Shown here in pieces: positions 6,857 through 15,072 of a DNA stretch of 64,000 nt (the stretch's first letter is position 1; the number at the start of each line of letters is the position of its first letter). A program made the position numbers and the translations under genes. The notes beneath the pieces were generated by a model. The model was given only the letters and a program-made list of their open reading frames with translations. It did no database searches and was not told where the DNA came from. The stretch comes from Cellulomonas sp. Root930. GTDB lineage: Bacteria > Actinomycetota > Actinomycetes > Actinomycetales > Cellulomonadaceae. The stretch is taken from NCBI GenBank assembly GCA_001429255.1, contig LMJI01000001.1, forward strand, positions 372,001 to 436,000, in the 5' to 3' direction.

Positions 6857-9514
6857 GTGAGCAGGAAAGCCCAGCCAGTAGGCCCTGACGACGTCGGCGC
6901 CATCTCGATCCCCTTCCTGGCGGAGCGCGAACAGCACGCCGCCCTGGCGGCGATAGCTGTGATGATGCCGACCGCGCAACCTGTTCAGGGCCAGAGCATG
7001 CAAGCCTTGGCAGCCGCCGCCGCTCGGGCCGAGGGCTTCGCCTGGTGGTGGCGCACCGTGAAGCACCTCGAGCCAGACCTGCAGGCGTGGATGGCCTCGA
7101 TCGAGAGTCTCCCCTCACCGTTGGTCGTCCCATCACCCTTCGACACCGAGGTAGAGGCCTTCCTACTGGTGGGCTCGACCACCCCGCCTGGCCAGCGCCA
7201 TATGACGGCCGACGACCACCTGCGCACGCTCATCTACGGACGCATCGCGATGGACGACGCCATCGCGCGTCGCATCGCTCTGGCAGCCGTCACTGAAACA
7301 CAGATGCCGCAGGACATGATGGCCCGGGTCTGGGCCGTCCTCGGGGAGGCCAAGGATCCTGAGCTCCGGCGTCATCTCGTCGGTTCCGCGGTCTCGGTGC
7401 GACCGGCTGATCTCGCGCTGCTGCAAATGTTGAGCGCACCGTGGAGCGCTGCCGAGAGTGATGCAGTCGCCACCGCGCTGCTCCCACTGCTCAGCAGCCC
7501 TGGTGACCGAAGGCTCGATGTCGTCGCTCAGCTACTCCGCCAGTTGGAGCCCGAGAAGCTCGCCGAGCTGCTGCTCGTCGTCCCCGCCGCTCTTCCCCGG
7601 CTGATCGACGACGGGATGACCGCGCGGCTCGGTGGCGAGCGACTTCGAGCAGTCGTCGAAGCGATCCAGTCCTCGACGACTGGGGATGAGGCAGTCCGAA
7701 CTTCTGTCCAGAATGGGCTCGTGCGCAGCGCCGAGAAGCTCGAAGACGGTCGCCAGGAGTTTGCGACGTGGGCCAGCGGTGAGTTCGGGAACGCAAGTCT
7801 GGGTGTCTACTTCGAGCGCCGTGTTGCCCTCTTGCCGATCTGGGACGCCGAGCGGTGGGCAACTGAGCGTCGCCAGCTGCTCCGACTCCACATGCTCGAT
7901 CCGACCACGAGTGCCGAGGCCGCCCTCTCCGAGTCGATCCATCTGGAGGACGTCGACGTCGAGATTCTTGATGGGGGTGAGGCTGGCCGTCTTGGGCTAG
8001 GGATGGTTCTTGGTCGTGCGGCGGCGCGCCTGGGTGTGGAGCGGGTAGTCGCCCACCTGCAGGCACTGGATGCACAGAAGCCCACCGAGGCGGGGGCGCT
8101 CATCGCTGGGACCTTGGTTCGCCTCGAGGAGCAGCCCTCGGAGCTCGTGGACCTGGCCACGAAGACCCCTGCGGGAGTCGCAGCCTTGTTCGCGGCTGGC
8201 CGGGGTCCGCTGGCGGTCGGAGCCTTGAGGACGCGCGAGGCGAGCACCGACGAGCTGGTTGCAGCAGTCGAGGCGATCGCGAGCGGGATCGATGGTCGAG
8301 ACGCTGGAGCCACCGAGGATGAACTCCTGGCTCTGATCCACCCGCCCAGCCTCACCCGCGACTACAGCGAACGACTCATTGCAGCCCTGGGAACCGGGCC
8401 GCAGATCGCCGAGTTCACCTGGAGAATGCTGGCGACGCTGCCCGAACCCGAGGCGCGACAGGTGGATACCGGTGCGCTCGCCACGCTGCTCGCGTACGTC
8501 GCCGGCAGCCAGCACGCAACCGTCAAGGTGATCGACGGTGCCCTGCTCTCTGCGGCACGCGTCGCTGTGCACCTGCCCGGTCAGGGCATGCAGGCCGCGG
8601 CAGCGGCATGGCTCGCGACGGCGCCGCTGGGGGTTGAGGTGCTGCAGATCGTGATCGATACCGCGGAGAGCCATGTCCGCGACGACAACGCGTACGTCGA
8701 CGCGCGACGAGCCCTCGCAAAGCGGTACGTGGCCCGCGCCGAAGACCCGGCACAGACGACAGGCGACCGTGCGGACGACCTCCGGTCAGCGGCACGGGCG
8801 GCCGGGTCTGTCGCGCGGGCGTGCGCGTTCAGGCTCGCGACCAGCTCGAACATCGAGCTGCGGAGAGTGGCGGCGGAGATCCTCGCCTCGACCGCTGGTT
8901 CGATCGACGAGATCGAGACGCTCCGCGAGCTCCAGCTGGGCGAGCACGACCGGGCCGCCGCCGAAGACCTGCGCGGCGCGCTGCGCCGGATCCAGTCCGG
9001 GGACGTCGGCGCCGCGCTGCACAACCTCATCGGCCTTCTGGGCCTGCCCGAGGTCGCCGACGCCCACCTGCGCACGTACCTGCCGCACGCGGAGTGGGAC
9101 GACACCTTTATAAGCTGCGTCGACAAGCTCCGCTCCGGAGCCGCCGCCGACCCTGAGGACGCCGCTGCCGGAGCGATCCGTCTCGGCGAGCACCTGGTCT
9201 TAATGGCCGTCGCTGACACGCTGGCACACGGCAACCCCAAGCAGCAGAAGCAGAGCGCCGACCTGATCGCGGGCGCAGTGGGGAAGCCCGAGGTCGGGAC
9301 GCTGATGAACCAGCAGGACCTCATCCAGAAACTGCCTTGGCTGCACGCCTACGCGACGCTGCGGCAGCACCGCTCCGTCCACCCCGCACCTGCCGGCTCA
9401 ACGCAGCCCACGCCTCCGCCAGAGTCCGTGAGTCTGGTGCTCTCGCTGATGCGCGACGTCGTCGCGGGCTGGATGAAGACCATGCGCGAACTGCCTACCG
9501 ACCCCGTGCCCTGA
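6857..9514 (+). CDS. Large helical protein with C-terminal HEPN-like domain
   Basis: This 885-residue protein starts at the GTG at 6857, chosen because AGGAG lies 5 bases upstream. Most of it is leucine- and alanine-rich helix pairs, resembling HEAT-type repeats, with no ATPase, nuclease or membrane motif seen. The last 110 residues look like a HEPN domain: a helix with EHLVLMAVADTLA, then LRQHRSVHP carrying an R-x5-H pair (Arg836, His842), then a long terminal helix. HEPN domains with this pair are metal-independent RNases in many abortive-infection and toxin-antitoxin systems. The gene sits between an AbiEi-like regulator and a second HEPN protein. A defence role is inference; the family of the large N-terminal part is not recognised. 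Confidence 0.55.
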   Translation: MSRKAQPVGPDDVGAISIPFLAEREQHAALAAIAVMMPTAQPVQGQSMQALAAAAARAEGFAWWWRTVKHLEPDLQAWMASIESLPSPLVVPSPFDTEVEAFLLVGSTTPPGQRHMTADDHLRTLIYGRIAMDDAIARRIALAAVTETQMPQDMMARVWAVLGEAKDPELRRHLVGSAVSVRPADLALLQMLSAPWSAAESDAVATALLPLLSSPGDRRLDVVAQLLRQLEPEKLAELLLVVPAALPRLIDDGMTARLGGERLRAVVEAIQSSTTGDEAVRTSVQNGLVRSAEKLEDGRQEFATWASGEFGNASLGVYFERRVALLPIWDAERWATERRQLLRLHMLDPTTSAEAALSESIHLEDVDVEILDGGEAGRLGLGMVLGRAAARLGVERVVAHLQALDAQKPTEAGALIAGTLVRLEEQPSELVDLATKTPAGVAALFAAGRGPLAVGALRTREASTDELVAAVEAIASGIDGRDAGATEDELLALIHPPSLTRDYSERLIAALGTGPQIAEFTWRMLATLPEPEARQVDTGALATLLAYVAGSQHATVKVIDGALLSAARVAVHLPGQGMQAAAAAWLATAPLGVEVLQIVIDTAESHVRDDNAYVDARRALAKRYVARAEDPAQTTGDRADDLRSAARAAGSVARACAFRLATSSNIELRRVAAEILASTAGSIDEIETLRELQLGEHDRAAAEDLRGALRRIQSGDVGAALHNLIGLLGLPEVADAHLRTYLPHAEWDDTFISCVDKLRSGAAADPEDAAAGAIRLGEHLVLMAVADTLAHGNPKQQKQSADLIAGAVGKPEVGTLMNQQDLIQKLPWLHAYATLRQHRSVHPAPAGSTQPTPPPESVSLVLSLMRDVVAGWMKTMRELPTDPVP

Positions 9515-9646
9515 CCTTTCCAACCCGGAAGATCGTGAGTCAGGCAGCACCTGGCCCTGACGACCATCGGCAGACCGCGAACACTCCTCAGCGACCGCGC
9601 CTCGGAGGCTGGCGCAAGGTGGATCCGTGCGTGCACTGTTCGAGGC

Positions 9647-10789
9647 GTGGGAACCGACGCGTGGGAAAACTGGCGGGCCTTCGATGCGGGAGCGTCGGAG
9701 CTGGAGAACATCCTCGACGAGCACCATTCCGACCGAGCCTTCGTGGGTAGCCAGCGCGCGTTCGGCCCCTTCGTTATCTCCGCGATCCTCCGCGACGAGG
9801 GGGACGTCGGTCCGGCACTCCTGATGCACGCTGGGATCCACGCGCACCTCGGAGCGGAGCTCATCGTCGGTAAGGAGTTAGCACCCGCCGACTCCAGCGC
9901 CCACCACGGCGGGATCATGAGCGATGAGATCGCCGCCCTGATCAGCCTCGAGCTGGGCGTGCGGCTCCGCTACGCCGGAACCCGGCAGCTCTCGCTGCTG
10001 CACGACGGCGATCCGCACCCGCCACTTCACTTCGAGGTATCTCGTCTCGCGCGGCCCGGACGAAGGGGCCATGAGCAGATCCCTCGAGCGATGTCGCGGC
10101 CTGCAAGCTTGGACGTGCTTGGCCGTTTGCCCACCTTCCCGCGAGTTGGCGAGGTCGACCAGATCGAGCTGGTCCGCGCCGCCCGCGCCTACGCCACGGC
10201 GCTGTGGTGGGCAAATGAAGACCCGAACCGCGCTTGGCTCGACCTGATAACCGCGACCGAGATCGCTGCCAACTGCAGGCAGACCAGAAGAACAGACTCG
10301 GTAGACCTGCTCCGCGATGCATGGCCAGAGCTCTGGAACGACCTCGAGGGCTCCGACGCGGAACTTCGTGCAAAGGTCGCCGGGCGAGTCTCCCCTCAGA
10401 TGAAGGCGACCCGAAGGTTCATCGACTTCATCGGGGAGCTGAGCCCGGCGCCCCCTGAGCCGCGACCTGAATGGGAGGAGCTTGACTGGACCGAGATGCG
10501 GGACCACGCACGCCTCATCTATGCCCATCGGTCGAAGGCTCTGCACGCCGGGAAGCCGTTCCCGACGCCGATGCTCGAGGAGCCGAGGCGCGACCCCAAC
10601 GGCGCCATCCAAGAGGCGCCCTGGGGTAAGACCGCGGGCGGGGCCTCTCGTGCGATCTGGAAGAAGGCCGAGATGCCGATGTTCCTGTCGACGTTCGAGT
10701 ACATCGTGCGCGAGGCGCTGCTGCGCTGGTGGGACGAGCTCGCAGGGCCGGACGGGACAGCGCACGAGGTGCCGCAGGCTCAGCGCTGA
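9647..10789 (+). CDS. Apea-like HEPN domain protein
   Basis: This protein of about 380 residues begins at the GTG at 9647; the ribosome site is weak (CGAGG), so the start may be different. The C-terminal half contains IYAHRSKALHAGKPFP, the Apea-type HEPN signature with Arg295 and His300 as the R-x4-H pair, followed by a tryptophan-rich helix ending in RWWDEL. The N-terminal half has an aspartate-rich segment and HGGIMSDEIAALISLELGVRLRYAG, which resembles the N-terminal part of other Apea-like proteins. Such proteins are predicted RNases in anti-phage defence. It lies 132 bases after the 885-residue HEPN gene in the same direction, so the two may be co-transcribed. Confidence 0.7.
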   Translation: MGTDAWENWRAFDAGASELENILDEHHSDRAFVGSQRAFGPFVISAILRDEGDVGPALLMHAGIHAHLGAELIVGKELAPADSSAHHGGIMSDEIAALISLELGVRLRYAGTRQLSLLHDGDPHPPLHFEVSRLARPGRRGHEQIPRAMSRPASLDVLGRLPTFPRVGEVDQIELVRAARAYATALWWANEDPNRAWLDLITATEIAANCRQTRRTDSVDLLRDAWPELWNDLEGSDAELRAKVAGRVSPQMKATRRFIDFIGELSPAPPEPRPEWEELDWTEMRDHARLIYAHRSKALHAGKPFPTPMLEEPRRDPNGAIQEAPWGKTAGGASRAIWKKAEMPMFLSTFEYIVREALLRWWDELAGPDGTAHEVPQAQR

Positions 10790-10884
10790 CTTGTCAAAGA
10801 CGATCAGCTTGAATGCCGATTCAGCCGCATGGTCAGCGACTGACGGCGCCCAGAAAGCTGTAGGGCACCCGCCATCATGGTCCG

Positions 10885-11277
10885 ATGAGAGACGACATAC
10901 CTGATCAGGTGGCTGAGCTCGCTTCGTGGTCGACGTGGATGCCGTTCACCTTGGACACGGTCCGGACCGCACCGACCACACCGGGCGTCTACCTGTTCCG
11001 CCAGGAGGACTCCCTCGTCTACGTCGGTCGGGCCGGCGAGCGCAGCGGAAAGGGCCTGCGACGTGGAACCTGGACAGCTACTCCTAGTGCGAGCCAGGCG
11101 CGTCAGGTCTGCCCAGTGCCGCCCTCGGTGGTCGATACAGGCATTCGCTCAAGAACCTCCCGGACCTGCGCGCTTGTCAGCGCGAGCGGGTGGTCGAAGT
11201 TCGTGTACCTCCCGCCCTGCACGTTCAGACCATCGGTGAGAGCGCGGGAGACATCCCTGATCGCGGCCCAGCGCTGA
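10885..11277 (+). pseudogene. Truncated GIY-YIG nuclease-like gene
   Basis: The first 60 codons encode a recognisable GIY-YIG start: PGVYLFR, then LVYVGRAGERSGKGLR. After about position 11070 the similarity stops and the frame continues as arginine/serine-rich sequence running antisense through the 3' end of the metallopeptidase-like gene (11103-11723, minus strand). The later residues that complete the nuclease, including the metal-binding glutamate, are missing. The simplest reading is that recombination joined the minus-strand module to the middle of this gene. A short GIY-YIG-only peptide could still be made, but a working nuclease is unlikely. Confidence 0.65.
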
Positions 11278-11723
11278 GCAACGTTCCGTTCAACGCGCGA
11301 GACCGATGCACTCAGGATGGGGTCGATCGCTGCCCGATCGACTTCGCGGGTTTGACCGGTGCCGATCCTCCAGAGACGGATGTCGCCTTCGTAGCCCCGA
11401 TTTAAGTAATGGTCGAACGCTGCGCGCTCGGCCAAGCTTCCTGCGAGGAGGAGATCGAGCGCTTCATCTCCGCGGGCAGGAACCCAGACGGTCGGGTCTT
11501 CCTCGACGAGACGAACCCCGCCAGCGACTGCATGGTCGTCCGACTCGATCGCGGCGATCACGTTCACCGGGGTATCGATGCTGACGTCGACGAACTCGAT
11601 TCCGAGGTCGATCGCGAAGACAGCATGTGCGGCCTCGTGCACAGCGGCGTGCGACAGCCAGCCGTGTCTGGGGCACGAAAGTTGGTCAAGCACGAAGATT
11701 GCCTGGTTGCTCACAGAGCCCAT
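11103..11723 (-). CDS. Putative zinc metallopeptidase (M41-like HEAAH protein)
   Basis: From the ATG at 11723 the product is 206 residues; an earlier start at 11735 or 11870 is possible because no strong ribosome site is seen. The zinc-binding HExxH motif is visible as HEAAH at residues 29-33 in the context AAVHEAAHAVFAIDLG, like the peptidase domain of FtsH but without its AAA ATPase. A later segment LDLLLAGSLAERAAFDHYLN has the look of the helix that follows the active site in M41 relatives. There is no membrane segment. Its 3' end overlaps the remnant GIY-YIG frame. Substrate unknown; in this island it could process one of the neighbours. Confidence 0.55.
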   Translation of the reverse strand: MGSVSNQAIFVLDQLSCPRHGWLSHAAVHEAAHAVFAIDLGIEFVDVSIDTPVNVIAAIESDDHAVAGGVRLVEEDPTVWVPARGDEALDLLLAGSLAERAAFDHYLNRGYEGDIRLWRIGTGQTREVDRAAIDPILSASVSRVERNVAQRWAAIRDVSRALTDGLNVQGGRYTNFDHPLALTSAQVREVLERMPVSTTEGGTGQT

Positions 11724-11874
11724 AGTGCCCGGCATCGTGGTGCTCGTGATTGAGCGGCCCAAGTGCTCACCTAGAAGAACTACGTCGGTTCCCTGGGAGC
11801 GTTCGTCGCCGCCAGTTCCAGGTCGGCGAGCGGGACAGCCACGCGGCCCCGACCGAGACGTGAGGCGCAAACTT

Positions 11875-11897
11875 CGTGCTTGTCCGCAAGAGCGCAG
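11875..11897. repeat. Dispersed island inverted repeat, copy B
   Basis: The sequence from 11875 matches copy A (6573-6595) at 19 of 23 positions, including the shared end CAAGAGCGCAG. The inverted symmetry is weaker here: only CTTG (11879-11882) and CAAG (11887-11890) pair. It sits between the metallopeptidase-like gene and the HEPN gene. Confidence 0.45.
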
Positions 11898-11923
11898 CCT
11901 CGGCTTCCTCCCTCGCTGGCGGC

Positions 11924-13639
11924 TTAGGTGAGTAGATCGGCGACGCCCGTCGTCGTTCCGACCAGACCGAGACGCACATTCGCCCTCGCAGCGAGGGCGA
12001 GTGCATCGACACCATCGACGAGTTGCGCATGCGCAACTCGGTCAAGCGCCGCCCCCACCAGTGGCGCCGTAGTTCGCAGCGTAATGTCGAGCCCGGCGGT
12101 GCTGGCAGCGCCACCGTGAACGACGATGTTGCGCATGCGATACATGCGGCGGAATGCCTGCTGGATGTGAACTCGAACTTCGTCCAGCGTCGCGCGAGGG
12201 TTAACGACGAGAGCCAGCATTCGTTCTTGCGCGGCGATGTCGGAGGGCCCAGTCAGGCGCCCACAAGTGCCCAACGCGTAGGCATCGAGGAGCAGACGAC
12301 ATCGTTCGAGGTTGCTGTTAGCGGTCTCAAGATTCGCTTCGAGCTGCGCGTGTGCGGAGTCACGACCGGCTGGGTTGGAGCTGAGACTGACGCTCCGAGC
12401 TAGGTCACCAACCAGAACAGCCGGCTGTGCGGAATGACCTGTCGGCGCATAGGCCAGCGAGGTCAACTCGGCGCGAGGCCACGCACACACGACGAGCTCC
12501 GCCGCGCGGTCGCATACGACTGCCCCGCGCCCGTCCTTGCTGTCCTGGGGATCGCCAGGGCCATAGAGCAGCGACTCGAGCGCCGACCACCCGCTGGCGA
12601 GCGCGGGACCGCGTGAACTTGAGTTGTTCAATGCGGCGGCAAGCTCGAGAGCATCGTCCAGGTTCGTGGCGCTGGTCCCAACGTGGTGCAGGTTCCGCTC
12701 GCGAACGAGCGACTTGACGTACGTTCCCCGATGCTCCTTGGTGATCGGCATCGAGCGGACGGGACGCGTGGGGCCGTCGATCTGTCGCAGCCATGTGATC
12801 TCCGCTGCTGCCATCTTTGCGAATCCGGAGACGTAGCTGGCGCGTGCGAACAGCCGGTCGTGGATACCTACCACCGTGCGTGCAGCTGCCCAGTCGTCGC
12901 GTGCTTGGACCTCGTACCTGAAGCCACCCACGTGGCGAATCTCCGTGCGAGCTTTCCTGGAAACGTCGTATTTATCGAGCCACTGGGTAAGTTCGCCTGC
13001 AGTAAGCCAGTTCTCCTGGGACTGCGCGATTTCTGGCTTAGGCATCCGGACAAAGGGAAGGATTATCTCGTAGCGAGCTTCGACGTCGTCCGCGAGTCGA
13101 CACGCGTCAGCGAACAGCTCGCCAAGCGTGTGCTGGTCCCTCAAGTGGCTGCGCACCCAGCCGTGCAGGTACGTCTGGCTGTACCCCTTGTCGAGTAGGT
13201 GGGCGGCAAGTGCCCGAGCCGTGCGCTCGGCTCCCGGTGGCTGCGGGGCGTCGACTGCCGCCATCCAGCGCGCAAGGTAGTTGCCCTCGATCGTCGGCAT
13301 CAGCTGCTCGAGCGCACGCCAGTGTCGGCTATCGAACGGGATGTTCGAGCGCAACTCATCTGTGAGTCGACGGCGCACTGCCGAGTCCCCGACCCCTACA
13401 TCTCGGCCGGCGATCCGTTCGACCTCTCGGGCAAGCCAGGTCACGGACGCCGGGCTCAGGACGTTCTCGCTCTGCCATCGAGACGCTTCGAGCAGTTCGC
13501 GCAAGGTGAACAGCGTGCCGGCGTCCCACAGTCGTCGCTGCCAGGGTGCCGTCGCGAAGAAGAAGTCCTGCAGGCGCACGGCGACGTGCGTCGCGTACCA
13601 ATCGACTCCGATCCTGCCCATGCTCGGGAGGTTGCTCAC
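11924..13639 (-). CDS. HEPN-like domain protein of unknown family
   Basis: This 571-residue protein starts at the GTG at 13639 (an ATG at 13621 is an alternative). The N-terminal 200 residues are helical with many tryptophans. A middle part (about residues 200-300) has the order of a small DNA- or RNA-binding fold. Near residue 340 the sequence has ALASGWSALESLLYGPGD, typical of the first helix of Apea-type HEPN domains, and near the end RMRNIVVHGG gives the catalytic-type pair Arg503 and His508 (R-x4-H). It is the third HEPN-like protein in the island and is transcribed opposite to the other two. An RNase role in phage defence is likely but not proven by sequence. Confidence 0.6.
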   Translation of the reverse strand: MSNLPSMGRIGVDWYATHVAVRLQDFFFATAPWQRRLWDAGTLFTLRELLEASRWQSENVLSPASVTWLAREVERIAGRDVGVGDSAVRRRLTDELRSNIPFDSRHWRALEQLMPTIEGNYLARWMAAVDAPQPPGAERTARALAAHLLDKGYSQTYLHGWVRSHLRDQHTLGELFADACRLADDVEARYEIILPFVRMPKPEIAQSQENWLTAGELTQWLDKYDVSRKARTEIRHVGGFRYEVQARDDWAAARTVVGIHDRLFARASYVSGFAKMAAAEITWLRQIDGPTRPVRSMPITKEHRGTYVKSLVRERNLHHVGTSATNLDDALELAAALNNSSSRGPALASGWSALESLLYGPGDPQDSKDGRGAVVCDRAAELVVCAWPRAELTSLAYAPTGHSAQPAVLVGDLARSVSLSSNPAGRDSAHAQLEANLETANSNLERCRLLLDAYALGTCGRLTGPSDIAAQERMLALVVNPRATLDEVRVHIQQAFRRMYRMRNIVVHGGAASTAGLDITLRTTAPLVGAALDRVAHAQLVDGVDALALAARANVRLGLVGTTTGVADLLT

Positions 13640-13660
13640 GTCTAGAGCATGCCGTATCGT

Positions 13661-13678
13661 TGCTGCTCAAAGGCAGCA
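13661..13678. promoter_or_regulatory. Inverted repeat upstream of the minus-strand HEPN gene
   Basis: TGCTGC-TCAAAG-GCAGCA is a perfect 6-bp inverted repeat 22 bases upstream of the HEPN start. Its position at the promoter makes it a candidate operator; no regulator is assigned. Confidence 0.35.
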
Positions 13679-13697
13679 TCTACGTTTTAAGGCTAAA

Positions 13698-13746
13698 GCA
13701 GGGGAGCCGCCCACTTCGGTGGGCCGCTCCCCGCTTCTTTTTGCGT
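13698..13746 (+). terminator. Strong intrinsic terminator
   Basis: A long GC-rich stem (GGGGAGC paired with GCTCCCC, inner CCCAC with GTGGG around a TTCG loop) is followed on the plus strand by TTCTTTTT. It is the best rho-independent terminator in the window. No plus-strand gene precedes it nearby, so it either ends antisense transcription or works in reverse for the ImmA gene, whose stop is at 13870. Confidence 0.75.
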
Positions 13747-13831
13747 GGTAGAGCCGCCAACGCCTGCGGGTGCTGAATCACCGTCGCAGCGCGCGGCGAG
13801 TGAGGCGGCGAGCGCGGGCGGCCCGCAACCT

Positions 13832-13853
13832 CGCTCTTGCTCTAGCAAGTACG
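13832..13853. repeat. Dispersed island inverted repeat, copy C
   Basis: CGCTCTTGC, a TCTA centre and GCAAGTACG form a partly matched inverted repeat. Its left half (TCGCTCTTG) is identical to copy A at 6572-6580. It lies just downstream of the ImmA gene. Confidence 0.4.
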
Positions 13854-13869
13854 TGTCGAGTGCCCGCCG

Positions 13870-15072
13870 CTACAGGCCCTGTAGAACGGGACGCGGGTCT
13901 TCGTATCCGAGGAGCGTCCGCACGCGACGAGCAGTGCAATGCAGTTCGTCTGCGAGATCGCTAATAGTCAGCCCGTCGCCTGCCGCCACGTCGAACGCCC
14001 GCGAAAGCAGTGCCGGAACCTCGCCGGCGTGCGCGGTCGCTGGGTCTGGTCGAAACAGCCCGACCTGGCGCAGTTGATTGATGCGCTGGAACGCTCGGCG
14101 GTATGTCGACTCAGAGATGGTTCCGACCTCGCGGCTTCGGTACACGAGCGACTCGACAGACACGCCCCACTCGCTACCCAGACCGTCGAGGGCCTGCAGG
14201 TCCATCCGGGGCGGCAGGCTCGGCAAGATGCTGTCTAGCGGGGTAAGGAACTCAGCAGCGAACTTGTCGGCTTCCTTCTCGCGGACCGGGTCGCCCGGAG
14301 CGTCGTCGGAATGCAGCAACAAGTGACCGAGCTCGTGCGCGGCAGTGAACCGGTGACGGTAGACGTCGTTGGCACGGTCAGGGGTCAAGACGACGACCGG
14401 TCGTGGGAGTCGCGATGTGGAGAACGCGTCAACAGTCGCTGTCGCTCGTCCTGCGAAGGGAACGAGCGTGACGATTATCCCGTGCTTCTCCATCACCCGG
14501 ACCATCTGCGCGATCGGCCCAACGCCCAGCCCCCAATGCTCTCGCAACGCTCGCGCCGCACTGCGTGGTTCCGTCGGGAAGTCGGTGTGCTTGACTTCAC
14601 CCCCCTTGAAGCCCGGCAGATCCACCGGCGGGAACTGCACCCGCTTCTCGAGGGCAAACGTCAACTCCCAGACCTGCTCGGTGAACGCGATCGCCTTGTC
14701 CCGCTCTCTTGCCGGAGTGGATCGGAGGCTGCGGAAGTGCGCGGCGTCAGCCTCCAACCGGGCATAGGGGCGACCCGCGGCCAGGAACGAGACAGGCACG
14801 TCGAGACTTTGAGCGAGCCGGCCCATGTGATCGGCCCTCGGCGTCGTTACGCCCGATTCCCACTGACTGACGGCAGTGGGCGAGACGTCGAGCACTTCGG
14901 CAACCGCGCGCTTGGTCATACCCGCGAGCCGGCGCGCTTGCAAGAGACGCGCTGGGTCGAATGCGGCAGCGAGGTCTACGAGCGTCGGAACGTGATCTGT
15001 TTGCTCCCGCCGCGCGGTGGGAGCCCCCGAGCCGACTACGCGAAGGTGCCGGTCCACGTTCCTACTGGTCAT
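13870..15072 (-). CDS. XRE-family regulator with ImmA/IrrE metallopeptidase domain
   Basis: This 400-residue protein begins at the ATG at 15072, which overlaps the end of the upstream gene by 11 bases. An N-terminal XRE helix-turn-helix (about residues 40-95, with MTKRAVAEVLDVSPTAVSQWESG) is followed by a COG2856 ImmA/IrrE peptidase domain with the zinc motif AAHELGHLLLH (His246, Glu247, His250) and the downstream EKEADKFAAEFLTP that supplies the third ligand. Proteins of this type cleave or displace repressors in mobile elements and toxin-antitoxin-like pairs. A C-terminal segment of about 70 residues after the peptidase looks like a second small helical domain. Overlap with the previous gene implies a two-gene unit. 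Confidence 0.88.
   Translation of the reverse strand: MTSRNVDRHLRVVGSGAPTARREQTDHVPTLVDLAAAFDPARLLQARRLAGMTKRAVAEVLDVSPTAVSQWESGVTTPRADHMGRLAQSLDVPVSFLAAGRPYARLEADAAHFRSLRSTPARERDKAIAFTEQVWELTFALEKRVQFPPVDLPGFKGGEVKHTDFPTEPRSAARALREHWGLGVGPIAQMVRVMEKHGIIVTLVPFAGRATATVDAFSTSRLPRPVVVLTPDRANDVYRHRFTAAHELGHLLLHSDDAPGDPVREKEADKFAAEFLTPLDSILPSLPPRMDLQALDGLGSEWGVSVESLVYRSREVGTISESTYRRAFQRINQLRQVGLFRPDPATAHAGEVPALLSRAFDVAAGDGLTISDLADELHCTARRVRTLLGYEDPRPVLQGL

Noticed and set aside
11103-11277. Intact GIY-YIG protein of 130 residues
   Set aside because: Only the first 60 codons resemble the family; the remainder is antisense to the peptidase-like gene.
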